Of a stretch of DNA of 64,000 nt, positions 40,108 through 48,727 are shown one piece after another (position 1 is the stretch's first letter; every line of letters starts with the position of its first letter). Under the pieces are notes generated by a model. The model saw only the letters and a program-made list of their open reading frames with translations. It searched no databases and had not been told where the DNA came from. Source of the stretch: JBOGNO01 sp050747245 (lineage in GTDB: Bacteria > Acidobacteriota > Terriglobia > Acidiferrales > UBA7541); contig JBOGNO010000002.1 of NCBI GenBank assembly GCA_050747245.1, forward strand, positions 1-64,000. The letters run 5' to 3'. The position numbers and the translations under genes are program-made.

Positions 40108-40869
40108 TCAGGCATGTGCCCGAAGTGGGGAATGCTTGAGCCAGTCTGCAAAGCGCGTCGCGCCAAGTCGTGCGTCATCTCCGGGAACAAGTGTCTTCTC
40201 GCTCAACTCCACGCCATAGTAGCGGGCGTGAGGGTCAGCGACAACCTCGCGCAGATCCTTCCATGAGGCTAGACCTCGCCGGACGAGTTCATCGAGACGA
40301 AACTTTTCCGGCCCCCCAACTTCAATGGTGCCATTCACTGGTGAGCCCGTCGCGACCCGGGCGACCGCACTGGCGACATCGTCGGCCGCCATGGGCTGGA
40401 TGAGGGCGGTTGACAGACGTACTTTGTTGCCTTCGGTGGAAAAATCGGCGATGCCCTTGACGAATTCAAAGAACTGCGTCGCGCGGACGATTGAGTAGGG
40501 GATTGAGGAACCTTTGATCAAATTCTCCTGAGCGATTTTTGCCCGGAAGTAACCGCTTTCGAGCAGACGCTCAGATCCTACGACGGACAACGCAACGTGG
40601 TGTCCCACGCCTGCAGCCGCTTCATAGGCGAGGAGGTTACGGGTTGATGTCTCGAAGAACTTCATCACAGCCGCGTCTTCCCACGAGGGAGAGTTCGATA
40701 CGTCAACGACCACCGATGCACCCTTCAGCGCTTCGGCCAGTCCCTCGCCCGTGAGAGTGTTGACACCCGAATTGGGTGATGCCGCTATCGCCTCGTGTCC
40801 GTGCTCACGAAGCTTGTTGACAAGCTTTGATCCGATGAGTCCACTGCCGCCAATAACTACGATCTTCAT
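40108..40869 (-). CDS. NAD(P)-binding NmrA/SDR-like oxidoreductase
   Basis: 253 residues. The Rossmann nucleotide-binding motif is IGGSGLIGSKLV at the N-terminus, then VVDVSNSPSWED, a SVVGSERLLESGYFRAKIAQENLI segment with YxxxK, and the NmrA-like IVRATQFFEFVKGIAD. Proteins of this kind are annotated as NAD(P)H-binding or atypical SDR with unknown substrate. It lies on the same strand between rpmA and obgE, a position normally without a gene, with 186 bp to obgE. This suggests insertion into the ribosomal block. Confidence 0.87.
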   Translation of the reverse strand: MKIVVIGGSGLIGSKLVNKLREHGHEAIAASPNSGVNTLTGEGLAEALKGASVVVDVSNSPSWEDAAVMKFFETSTRNLLAYEAAAGVGHHVALSVVGSERLLESGYFRAKIAQENLIKGSSIPYSIVRATQFFEFVKGIADFSTEGNKVRLSTALIQPMAADDVASAVARVATGSPVNGTIEVGGPEKFRLDELVRRGLASWKDLREVVADPHARYYGVELSEKTLVPGDDARLGATRFADWLKHSPLRAHA

Positions 40870-40963
40870 TTTTGTTCCTCCCTTTCATTTGAGGATACTA
40901 AAGGGCCGTTGGGAATTACAGAAGGCGTTTGGAAATTCATTGCCTCCCAAAAAAGGAGAAAAA

Positions 40964-41251
40964 TCAATCGGCCGGGGCGGCTTCGGCCTTAGCGGGTTCG
41001 GCAGGGTGGACGCTGATGAAGCGTCCGGTGCGTCCCTTGTCCTCGAACTTCACGATGCCGGTGATGAGCGCGAAAAGCGAATCATCCTTGGCCAGGCCGA
41101 CGTTCTTCCCGGGCTTGTAGCGCGTGCCGCGCTGACGGACGAGAATGCTGCCGCCCGTGACCAACTGGCCGCCAAAGCGCTTCACGCCCAGCCGCTGGCC
41201 GTGGGAATCGCGCCCGTTGGTAGAAGAACCGCCGCCTTTTTTGTGCGCCAT
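40964..41251 (-). CDS. rpmA: 50S ribosomal protein bL27
   Basis: 95 residues beginning MAHKKGGGSSTNGRDSHGQRLGVKRFGGQ, the invariant bL27 N-terminus that reaches the peptidyl-transferase centre. VTGGSILVRQRGTRYKPGKNVG follows. The alanine/glutamate-rich C-terminal tail is a clade-specific extension. It is 125 bp downstream of rplU in the usual order. Confidence 0.98.
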   Translation of the reverse strand: MAHKKGGGSSTNGRDSHGQRLGVKRFGGQLVTGGSILVRQRGTRYKPGKNVGLAKDDSLFALITGIVKFEDKGRTGRFISVHPAEPAKAEAAPAD

Positions 41252-41376
41252 TTAGATCGCTCCCGGCAATTTATCGAAAGAGTTTCTCTCTGCTCCGCTT
41301 AAATCGCCATTCCGAGGGTTTCTGCTCCGGCGGGACGACGAAGAATATTTATTCAGCTTGAGTCCGGGGGACACCG

Positions 41377-41688
41377 TTACAGTTCAATTTCGCCGACGGC
41401 GACGGAAGTCAGTCCCTGCCGATGGCCGCGCGAGATCTTATATTGACCGCCGGTCTTGTACTTGAGCACGGTGAGCTTGGGCCCGCGATCGTGCTTCAAG
41501 ATTTTGCCGGTAACTTTTGCTTTACCGGCACCCTTTCCGGCGATGACTTTGTCCTCGTCGGTGCGCACGGCGACGACCTGGTCAAACGTCACTTTGCTCC
41601 CAGGCTTTCCGGGCAGCCGTTCGACGGTGATCGTCTCACCCGGCTGCACTCGATACTGCTTGCCTCCACTGCGAATTACGGCGTACAC
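41377..41688 (-). CDS. rplU: 50S ribosomal protein bL21
   Basis: 103 residues. The family N-terminus YAVIRSGGKQYRVQPGETI begins directly after the GTG at 41688, which has GGGAGG at the right distance. The frame extends to a TTG at 41703, but the Shine-Dalgarno lies inside that extension, so GTG is the start. C-terminal YKTGGQYKISRGHRQGLT is conserved. First gene of the ribosomal block. Confidence 0.96.
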   Translation of the reverse strand: MYAVIRSGGKQYRVQPGETITVERLPGKPGSKVTFDQVVAVRTDEDKVIAGKGAGKAKVTGKILKHDRGPKLTVLKYKTGGQYKISRGHRQGLTSVAVGEIEL

Positions 41689-41780
41689 GTGCCCTCCCAG
41701 CAAAATCGCAAACCACTATTGTACAGGCGCAGCGCGTGTGCGTCAACGCGGCTTTGGGTGGCGCATACGGCGTAGATTCC

Positions 41781-41809
41781 TTGACCTCGGTGGCGCGCTC
41801 CGGCAAAAT
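41781..41809 (+). promoter_or_regulatory. Promoter of tRNA-Ala
   Basis: TTGACC at 41781-41786, a 17-bp spacer and CAAAAT at 41804-41809. Transcription would begin about 6 nt before the mature tRNA 5' end. Confidence 0.65.
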
Positions 41810-41821
41810 GCAATCAGTGGC

Positions 41822-41897
41822 GGGCGTGTAGCTCAGCTGGGAGAGCATCTGCTTTGCAAGCAGGGGGTCAGGGGTTCAAATCCCCTCACGTCCACCA
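41822..41897 (+). tRNA. tRNA-Ala (anticodon UGC)
   Basis: A 76-nt cloverleaf with CCA encoded. The acceptor stem GGGCGTG pairs with CACGTCC (one G-U), the D arm contains GTAGCTCAGCTGGGAGAGC, the anticodon loop is CTTTGCAAG with TGC, and the T arm is AGGGGTTCAAATCCCCT. Discriminator A then CCA. Divergent from rplU. Confidence 0.97.
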
Positions 41898-41950
41898 GCA
41901 TCTCAAGAAATCCTAACGCGATTAAGTGGATTCAAGGGTCCAAAAATAAC

Positions 41951-41991
41951 GGGACTCTGTTCGGGGACTCTATGCCCGCCGCGCGGCGGGC
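41951..41991. repeat. Tandem GGGACTCT repeat and palindrome downstream of tRNA-Ala
   Basis: GGGACTCT at 41951-41958 and again at 41964-41971, then an exact palindrome GCCCGCCGCGCGGCGGGC at 41974-41991 that can form a 7-bp GC stem. It may be the tRNA terminator hairpin, although no T-run follows, or a remnant of an attachment site. Confidence 0.45.
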
Positions 41992-42038
41992 TGGGGATGA
42001 AAACTGAGGCTGAGTCGTGCCGGAGCCGGCTCGATGCG

Positions 42039-43307
42039 CTAGTGGACGGTGACGCTTACGTTGGTGGGAGGGGCAACCGAGGAGGTGACGTAGCCCATGC
42101 CGTGACGCGTGGAGGTGGCGACGGGCACGCCGTTCTGCCAATCCACCTCGATGAACTTACGCGTATTGTAAAGCGTGTCGAGGTTGATGATGCTTTTGCG
42201 CTGCGCCGTGTCGATGATATCTCCGGAATCGCCGACCATCACGAAGCGGCCGTCGAGAGAGTGACGGACCCAGCCGTCGCGCAGACAGTCATAGAGGCAG
42301 CCCGATTCGCTCCCGGCCATGGACCTGAGCTGAATGTCCGCGACCTGCAACGGCGCGGAGTTCGGCAAACCGGTGACGTCGAAAACGTGGACAAAACTGT
42401 TCGGGGCATCCATCAGATAAACTTCTTTTTCATTCGGCGAGAGCGACACGCCATGACTCGGCGCGCTGGGCGATTGGCAGGAGCCACAACTGAATCCACT
42501 GACAGGAACGGTATAGAGGACCGCCCCAGTTTGAATGTTTTCGACTTGAAATCCAAGAAATCCAGTTGAAGTAGTGAACGCCAAGGTCTGTTTTCCGTTG
42601 ATGGTGAAGGGGCGACAGGTGCTCTTGAGCGGCCCCATTTTTTGAGAGACGGTGTTGTTCGAAGTACCAGCTTCCCACAAGAAATTTGAATTTCGGCCAT
42701 CCATGTACACATTCTTGCCGTCGAGGCTGACGAGTGTATTGTGCGGGCCGGAACCGGCGCTTATCCCACCCGTCACATTCCCGGTGGCGGCATCAACGAT
42801 ATCCCACGTTGAGCCCGAGGTAAGCTCACCCGTGGGCAGATAGATCGTTTTGGCGTCCGGCGTTATGGCCATGCTGTCTATTCCGGTGGAGTAGTTCTGC
42901 TCCCAAACTATCGAGTCAGAGAGCAAATCGAACTCCAACATGGAGCCGTTTCCATTAGGGCCGCCGTCGCCTCCGTAGCTGATGTAGAGCATGTGAGTGG
43001 AAACGCCAACGGCGACTCCGCGGATTCCTTTGGCGACGGGAATGGTGATGTGCTTCACGAGGCTGAAGGAGTTGTCCATGTCGTAGACGTACATGTTGCC
43101 GTCGGGAAAAACATATTCGTAGTGATTCGTCTGGGAAGAAAACGCACGCCCCTTAAATCCAAGCGGCGTGAGCAAAAGGGCGAAGAAGAAGAGGACACAA
43201 ATTTGGGCGAAGCGGCCAACGCGCGCGGCATGTCGCGAAGGCGCGGACATATTCCTGGCCGAGGTTTCAAGACCACGATGAGAGGACATCACACCTTCTG
43301 GTTTCAT
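42039..43307 (-). CDS. Secreted beta-propeller (YncE/SMP-30-like) protein
   Basis: 422 residues with a membrane-export segment at about 33-52 (ICVLFFFALLLTPLGF) and a mature part of repeating blades: GNMYVYDMDNSFSLVKHITIP, GVAVGVSTHMLYISYGG, MAITPDAKTIYLPTGEL, LVSLDGKNVYMDG and VSLSPNEKEVYLMD. This is the pattern of YncE/lactonase-type seven-bladed propellers. Function is probably binding or surface exposure; no catalytic residues can be assigned. The start overlaps the glycosidase stop by 4 bp, so the two are produced together. Confidence 0.85.
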   Translation of the reverse strand: MKPEGVMSSHRGLETSARNMSAPSRHAARVGRFAQICVLFFFALLLTPLGFKGRAFSSQTNHYEYVFPDGNMYVYDMDNSFSLVKHITIPVAKGIRGVAVGVSTHMLYISYGGDGGPNGNGSMLEFDLLSDSIVWEQNYSTGIDSMAITPDAKTIYLPTGELTSGSTWDIVDAATGNVTGGISAGSGPHNTLVSLDGKNVYMDGRNSNFLWEAGTSNNTVSQKMGPLKSTCRPFTINGKQTLAFTTSTGFLGFQVENIQTGAVLYTVPVSGFSCGSCQSPSAPSHGVSLSPNEKEVYLMDAPNSFVHVFDVTGLPNSAPLQVADIQLRSMAGSESGCLYDCLRDGWVRHSLDGRFVMVGDSGDIIDTAQRKSIINLDTLYNTRKFIEVDWQNGVPVATSTRHGMGYVTSSVAPPTNVSVTVH

Positions 43308-44533
43308 CTTACTACCACCTGCAGGTTTGATGGGGGCTGGATTTTTGAGCCGGGCGAATTCGTTTCAAGGAGGATTGGCTTAGGACCGACTTGAACTGCC
43401 CCGTTGATCTTGACAACGTTTCCGCTCAAGTCTCTGTACTGAGTATATTGGCTGGCAGGCGAATAAGACGTAGTGCTCGAAGGATTCCAGATGGCGAGCG
43501 CTTGATAGCTGCCGGGCCGCGTGAAGCCGCAGGTCCACGTCGAGTTGGAAGCCTGCGAACAGGGCTGGCTCATGGTCGCTCCCACCATCCAGTTATTGGT
43601 TTGCTGATAAGCCGTGGCGGCAGGGCGCAGGCCGTTCGAACTGTCCCACAGGGTCCCCCAAGCCTGATTGTCCCAGGCGTACCAGTAGAACCTCTGCAGA
43701 CCCATGGACCACTGCAAGAGATAATAGCGAGCGACAAAGGCAATCTGCGCATCTGTCGACAGGCTATTGGTGCCCCAAGAGCCCTCCGTATTCCACAACG
43801 GTTTGGAAGAGAGCCCGTATTTGGCCATGACGGCTTGCATGCTCGTGTCGTCGGCGAGGACATCTTCAGGATTGGCAAAGTAGGAGTGAATGGTGATTAC
43901 ATCCACACCCTTAGGGCCACCGGCAGCGAAATATTTGTCCAGATAGGAATGGCCACCGGAAGGAGCCAGAACGAGAGCACCCGGGTCGATCGCGCGAATG
44001 TCGTTATATTCATGAGTGCACAGATTCACCATGTCGCTGACGGTGCCAGTGAAATTATTCGTGTTCGGTTCGTTCCAAAGCTCGTAAATCATCTTGCCCT
44101 TGTAGCGAGTCGCGAGGGCGTTCACGAAATCATCCCAGTACTGGATATTTGAAACCGTGGAAGTGCAGCTTAGAATGTTGGAGCCGGAAAACGCAGGAGC
44201 ACAGGTGCTCGGATCGGCGGCGGCAAAGGGCGGCACTCCATCGCTGCTGTAAAAGAAGCTCACGCCGTTGCTTTGAGCGGCGTTCACCCAACTGTCCAGA
44301 TTGCTCCAATCGAAGACATTTTGAGCTTGCTCGACGTAAGGCCAGCGCACGATCGTGCCTTTGCCCAAGGCTCCGAAGGAAACGCTTGGCCAATGGTTGA
44401 CTCCCATCGTATGCATACCAAATAGTGTGGCGGGAATCGCGGAGGGATTCTGACTGGATAGGCCCGTTGGCACAGCAAGGAATAAAGACTGGAGGATCAA
44501 TAGCTTAGCGACGCCTTTGACGAGCTTCATCAT
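43304..44533 (-). CDS. Secreted clan GH-A glycoside hydrolase-like protein
   Basis: 409 residues with an N-terminal signal peptide (LLILQSLFLAVPTGLSSQ). The TIM-barrel region carries the hallmarks of clan A glycosidases: IYELWNEPNTNNF on strand 4 (acid/base glutamate after Asn) and KPLWNTEGSWGTN on strand 7 (nucleophile glutamate). DVITIHSYFANPED lies between them. It resembles GH39/GH5-type enzymes from bacteria, but the subfamily and substrate cannot be fixed by eye. Export plus position at the end of the polysaccharide locus suggest processing of the secreted polymer. It is followed directly by the beta-propeller protein. Confidence 0.82.
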   Translation of the reverse strand: MMKLVKGVAKLLILQSLFLAVPTGLSSQNPSAIPATLFGMHTMGVNHWPSVSFGALGKGTIVRWPYVEQAQNVFDWSNLDSWVNAAQSNGVSFFYSSDGVPPFAAADPSTCAPAFSGSNILSCTSTVSNIQYWDDFVNALATRYKGKMIYELWNEPNTNNFTGTVSDMVNLCTHEYNDIRAIDPGALVLAPSGGHSYLDKYFAAGGPKGVDVITIHSYFANPEDVLADDTSMQAVMAKYGLSSKPLWNTEGSWGTNSLSTDAQIAFVARYYLLQWSMGLQRFYWYAWDNQAWGTLWDSSNGLRPAATAYQQTNNWMVGATMSQPCSQASNSTWTCGFTRPGSYQALAIWNPSSTTSYSPASQYTQYRDLSGNVVKINGAVQVGPKPILLETNSPGSKIQPPSNLQVVVR

Positions 44534-44658
44534 CTATGGTGCAGACCGTCGAGCCGCTGGGGTGATTAACTTTATGCCGCGACCACACGCGGGTCTACTG
44601 TTCTGTAGGACATTTTACGGTCAGGAGGGACAGGGGGAGGCGAGGGCTCGCTAGCAGG

Positions 44659-45459
44659 TCAGCCGTAAAGAATCCTGCGGACGGGCGGCTTGCCTTCAAC
44701 TGCAGGAGCAAAGAGACGGAAGAATTGCAGGACCAGCAGCACAAGATAGGCGGGATTCAGGAACAGGTAGCGACGCCAGAGGCGAGGTTCGGCGTACCAC
44801 CGAAAAACCCATTCCAGGCCGCGAGCCTGCATCCATTTTGGCGCCTGAGGAACTTTGCCGGCCGTGAAAGGAAAAGCAGCGCCGACGGCGAGAATCGGAA
44901 GTCGAAGCAAACCACGGAACTCGTACGCCCAGACCTCCTGGCGCGGACAGCCAAGACCAACCAGAACAATGGAGGCTCCTGACTGGCGGATGCGATTTGC
45001 TAGTTGCCGGCTTTCTTCGGGCGATAAGCAGCGAAAGCGGGAAGGCTCCATACCGGCGATCTTCAAAGCAGGGTAGCGATATTCGACGCTGGTTTTCAAA
45101 TTGGAAAGAATTTCCGGAGTGCTGCCGTAGAAGTATATCGAAATGCCCTCCTGCTCTGCCCGAGCGCAAGCCGCGAGCATAAGATTTGGCCCGTACACGC
45201 GCTGGCGGAGTCCCGCGCGATGGAGCCAATTGAGAGCCCAGCGAATCGGCTGGCCATCGGGCACCAGCAGATCGAATTGATTCAGCCGATGCCTGTGCTC
45301 GCTTGAGAGCACGCCCGTCATCAATCCGTGCACCGCAAGGGCGGAAATGGCGGCGCCGCGGCGCGCTCGCGCAGCGGAAATGATGCGCTCCACAGCTCCC
45401 TCGTAATCGGCGACATTCACCAAGACACCCAGCACATTCCGCTTTCCTTGGTCAATCAT
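44659..45459 (-). CDS. WecG/TagA/CpsF-family glycosyltransferase
   Basis: 266 residues. Landmarks are VHGLMTGVLSSEHRHRLNQFDLLVPDGQPIRWAL (DG-P motif with catalytic aspartate), YGPNLMLAACARA, YFYGSTPEIL and GLGCPRQEVWAYEF, then GAAFPFTAGKVPQAPKWMQARGLEWVFRWYAEPRLWRRY. Members transfer N-acetylmannosaminuronate, ManNAc or related sugars to polyprenyl-PP-GlcNAc or equivalent acceptors on the inner membrane. It is among the last genes of the polysaccharide unit. Confidence 0.92.
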   Translation of the reverse strand: MIDQGKRNVLGVLVNVADYEGAVERIISAARARRGAAISALAVHGLMTGVLSSEHRHRLNQFDLLVPDGQPIRWALNWLHRAGLRQRVYGPNLMLAACARAEQEGISIYFYGSTPEILSNLKTSVEYRYPALKIAGMEPSRFRCLSPEESRQLANRIRQSGASIVLVGLGCPRQEVWAYEFRGLLRLPILAVGAAFPFTAGKVPQAPKWMQARGLEWVFRWYAEPRLWRRYLFLNPAYLVLLVLQFFRLFAPAVEGKPPVRRILYG

Positions 45460-45498
45460 GCGAACTCTTTACACATAGAGTGACAGATCGAAGAATAT

Positions 45499-46575
45499 TC
45501 AGCGGGCCACGGCTGTGAACCTGCGAGATTGCGTGCTCTCGAATATTTCCTGGAGAATTGCGGGGATGTCGTAACGCAACTTCCAATTCGGATAGTGATT
45601 CTGGAATCGTGTCAAATCACTAATCCACCAGATGTGATCTCCCTTGCGATTGTCCTCGACATAATGCCACGGGAACTCCCTTCGGGAGATTTCCGCGCAG
45701 AGACGAATAGCCTCCAGAATTGAGCAATTGCTGAAGCGGCCGCCGCCGATGTTGTAAACTTCGCCGACGCGGGGGTTTCTGAAGAACTCATCGAAAGCGC
45801 GGATTAGATCGGCGCTGTGGATGTTGTCCCGCACCTGTTTTCCTTTGTATCCGAACACCGTGTAGGGAGTTCGGGTGACGGAACACTTCACCAAGTAGGC
45901 CAGGAAGCCGTGAAGCTGCGCGCCGGAATGGTTGGGTCCAGTCAGACATCCGCCTCGAAAACACGCTGTACGCATCCCAAAGTACCTTCCGTATTCCTGG
46001 ACTAACACGTCAGCGGCGAGCTTGGACGCGCCAAATAGACTATGCAGCGATTGGTCCACCGACATAGACTCGGGGATGCCGTTGGAGTAAGGGTGATGGT
46101 CTTCGATCTCCCAGCGGGTTTCCCGCTCGACCAGCGGCAACCTGTTGGGCAAGTCGCCGTAGACCTTGTTGGTGGAGGAAAAGATGAAGACTGCTTCGGG
46201 GGTAAAGTTCCGCGTGGCTTCTAAGAGGACGGAGGTTCCATTGGCGTTGACTGTGAAGTCCGTGAACGGACTGGTGGCCGCCCAATCGTGTGAGGGCTGC
46301 GAGGCCGCGTGAATGACAAGCTGGGTTGCCTTTCCGTACCGGCGAAAGATCTCAAAGATGGCGTCATGATCACGAATGTCCACGGCGTAGTGCGTATACG
46401 CCGGTATCTCTCGTTCCAGACGATCACGAACCCAGCCGGTGGAAGCCTCTTCGCCGAAGAATACGCTGCGCATATCATTGTCGATGCCGACAACCTCGCG
46501 ACCCTGATGCGCGAAGTAGGAAACAGCTTCGGAGCCGACCAAGCCGCAGGATCCAGTAATGATTACAACACTCAT
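45499..46575 (-). CDS. Nucleotide-sugar epimerase/dehydratase (CDP-paratose 2-epimerase-like)
   Basis: 358-residue extended SDR. The nucleotide-binding loop is TGSCGLVGSEAVSYF, followed by VVGIDNDMRS. SSTNKVYGDLPN supplies serine/threonine and Tyr of YxxxK, although the second conserved lysine is less obvious. HHPYSNGIPESMSVDQSLHSLFGASKLAADVLVQEYGRYFG and GGCLTGPNHSGAQLHGFLAYLVKC are strongly like RfbE/CDP-paratose or tyvelose 2-epimerases. It provides an unusual activated sugar for the polymer. The call at family level is firm; the exact sugar is not. Confidence 0.87.
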   Translation of the reverse strand: MSVVIITGSCGLVGSEAVSYFAHQGREVVGIDNDMRSVFFGEEASTGWVRDRLEREIPAYTHYAVDIRDHDAIFEIFRRYGKATQLVIHAASQPSHDWAATSPFTDFTVNANGTSVLLEATRNFTPEAVFIFSSTNKVYGDLPNRLPLVERETRWEIEDHHPYSNGIPESMSVDQSLHSLFGASKLAADVLVQEYGRYFGMRTACFRGGCLTGPNHSGAQLHGFLAYLVKCSVTRTPYTVFGYKGKQVRDNIHSADLIRAFDEFFRNPRVGEVYNIGGGRFSNCSILEAIRLCAEISRREFPWHYVEDNRKGDHIWWISDLTRFQNHYPNWKLRYDIPAILQEIFESTQSRRFTAVAR

Positions 46576-46590
46576 GATCGCTCCTTTGAT

Positions 46591-47856
46591 TCAGACGACC
46601 GTAGTGGGGCTCTCTGTTTTGGAACACAGCGCAGGGGAAGAGAAATGTTCATCGCGGGCAGAATCAAGCAAGGGCAAGCTGGGCGTCATTGACTGCCGGT
46701 AAATCTCCATCAACATTTGATAGTTTCGTTCTGCCGTATATTTTGAGACGAACGCCGCTCGAGCCTCCGCGGCCATTCCGGCGAGGCGGCGCGGGTTCGC
46801 CCAGGCCCATTCCACTTTTCCTGCCAGGTCGTCCGCATCGCCGGGACTGAAATGGAACCCCGTGCGGCCATCCTCTACAATTTCCTGCATGGAACCCATG
46901 CGTGAACAAATAACCGGCGTGCCGCAAGCAAATGCTTCACAGATGCTCATAGGGAAATTCTCGTAGCAGCGGCTGGGAAGAATGAGGAAGCGGGCTCGCT
47001 GCATTGCGGCGATGGTTTCTTCACGAGCAAGACGCCCGAGAAATGTAATCCTGTGAGAAAGGCGAAGTTTTTGCGCGCGTGATTTGAGTTCCGCGGAGAG
47101 CGGACCATCTCCGATCATCACGAGAGGGATATCGCTCTGCAATCGTTCCCATGCATCGAGAAGAGTCCCCGGACCCTTTTCGGCCGATAGACGTCCGACA
47201 AAAAGGGCATATTCGCGATTGCCTTTCCCTGGCCCGGGATCCGGGGAGACAAAATTGGGCTTTACGACGATTTTCCGCTGCGGAATTCCACCGGCGATGA
47301 ACTTCTCGCGGGCAAAGTTCGAGAGGGCTATGTAGCAGTCAACACCTGCGGTCCAGGTGCCGAGGGCACGGTGCAATCCCAACATCATTCCGACGGCTGC
47401 CGTCGCCGCGCGGGAGTCCCGGTAACATCCGTGCAGGACTCCGCGCCACAGGCCCCGTTCGGCACATTCTTCACAAGCTCGTTCCGCGCGGAAGAAATTG
47501 GCCGCGGGACACAGCATGCGGTAATTGTGCAAAGTCTGCACAACGGGCACACCTGACTCATTGCAGGCGGAATAGATGGAAGGAGAAATCATGAAAAACG
47601 TGTTGTGCACATGGACGACGGAAGGTTTTTCCTGCTGCAGAATTCTGAAGATGTCGCGACGAGAATCCGTCGCCCAAAACGCCTTTCCTATCGATGTGAG
47701 TTTTCTCGACGCGGATGAATTCTCCATTTCACAATTGCTACGGAGATAAGTGATAACGCGGTGGCCCGCAGATTCCAATAAGCGGCGCTCCTGCTCAACA
47801 ACGGTGTCTTCACCGCCCGGCTGCTGATACGCGTTATGGATCAGAAGCACCCTCAC
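46591..47856 (-). CDS. Family GT4 glycosyltransferase
   Basis: 421 residues, two Rossmann domains. The N-terminal HNAYQQPGGEDTVVEQERRLLESAGH is typical of GT4 enzymes acting in polysaccharide loci. The C-terminal half has YALFVGRLSAEKGPGTLLDAW, MIGDGPLSAELKSRA, ITFLGRLAREE and the E-x7-E donor-site motif in LILPSRCYENFPMSICEAFACGTPVI. A cysteine cluster (CEECAERGLWRGVLHGCYR) occurs near 130-160. The start overlaps the deacetylase stop by 4 bp. Confidence 0.92.
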   Translation of the reverse strand: MRVLLIHNAYQQPGGEDTVVEQERRLLESAGHRVITYLRSNCEMENSSASRKLTSIGKAFWATDSRRDIFRILQQEKPSVVHVHNTFFMISPSIYSACNESGVPVVQTLHNYRMLCPAANFFRAERACEECAERGLWRGVLHGCYRDSRAATAAVGMMLGLHRALGTWTAGVDCYIALSNFAREKFIAGGIPQRKIVVKPNFVSPDPGPGKGNREYALFVGRLSAEKGPGTLLDAWERLQSDIPLVMIGDGPLSAELKSRAQKLRLSHRITFLGRLAREETIAAMQRARFLILPSRCYENFPMSICEAFACGTPVICSRMGSMQEIVEDGRTGFHFSPGDADDLAGKVEWAWANPRRLAGMAAEARAAFVSKYTAERNYQMLMEIYRQSMTPSLPLLDSARDEHFSSPALCSKTESPTTVV

Positions 47857-48713
47857 GATATTGTTTCATCCACGCGCGGCGAGACTCCGAGTTGCGCAAT
47901 GTGAAGCGCCTGACAGTTGGATGAATATATGACGCCTTCGCGCCTGCAAACGTAGTCCAGCAAATTCTGGAGGTCTTCCCACAGCCCCAGCTTTTCGATT
48001 TCCCAGGAATGACCGAACAAATGCCAGATCCCGCCTCGCTGCGCCACGTCGTCGAAAAGCGCCTTCCCCAGTTCAACCCAACTATTTAGTGACGGGTAGT
48101 TCGCCAAAAAAGTGCGGTGCGCCGCAAAATTCCGAGCCTTAAGCAGATTCCTTAAGTAGTCTCCACGCGTGTGGGGAAATACTTGCAGCGTTGTGGGCAT
48201 CTCAAAAAGAGAGAAGCTTAGTGCGTGAGCAAGCATTCGCGTGGTACGCGCGCCCCTATACCCCGCCTGTTGCACACAACGCACAACCTCGGCATTCAAG
48301 CGGCCTCTCGGGTAACAGAACATGTCCACGTGCTTGCCGAGGACATCCTCAAGGTGCTTCTTGCTGGATCCGACTTCTTGCACCACCTCCCACAACGGAA
48401 GCCCTGTCAGAGTCCTGTGAGTCGCGCCATGACCGCCGATTTCGAGGTCGTTGGCCGACAGAAATCGCATCTCCTCGCGACGGAGGGGAGGATGAGATTT
48501 GTAACCCGAGAGCGGGACGTAAAAGGTTCCCTTGAGCCCGCGACTCAGAAGAAGCTCAGCGACTTTCAGATCGCTCGCTGCGCCGTCATCCCAACTGGTG
48601 GTCACGATGGCGAGACGTTGGTTTTTTGACTTTAGTTCGGCAGGGCTCTGGGATCCTTCGGCGCACACCCTGGGTGCGGATTGATCTACGAGGTTGGCTG
48701 GCGATTCAGACAT
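47853..48713 (-). CDS. Polysaccharide deacetylase (NodB-like, CE4)
   Basis: 286 residues from the ATG at 48713; the longer frame to 48968 runs into the ligase gene and is not used. NodB-type motifs are TTSWDDGAASD (metal and catalytic aspartates) and IGGHGATHRTLTGL (HxxxxH). Later strands include MFCYPRGRLNAEVV and WHLFGHSWEIEK. It removes N-acetyl groups from a polysaccharide or peptidoglycan. There is no signal peptide, so it probably acts on lipid-linked intermediates in the cytoplasm. Confidence 0.87.
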   Translation of the reverse strand: MSESPANLVDQSAPRVCAEGSQSPAELKSKNQRLAIVTTSWDDGAASDLKVAELLLSRGLKGTFYVPLSGYKSHPPLRREEMRFLSANDLEIGGHGATHRTLTGLPLWEVVQEVGSSKKHLEDVLGKHVDMFCYPRGRLNAEVVRCVQQAGYRGARTTRMLAHALSFSLFEMPTTLQVFPHTRGDYLRNLLKARNFAAHRTFLANYPSLNSWVELGKALFDDVAQRGGIWHLFGHSWEIEKLGLWEDLQNLLDYVCRREGVIYSSNCQALHIAQLGVSPRVDETIS

Positions 48714-48727
48714 CTCTGGGGCGAGAA

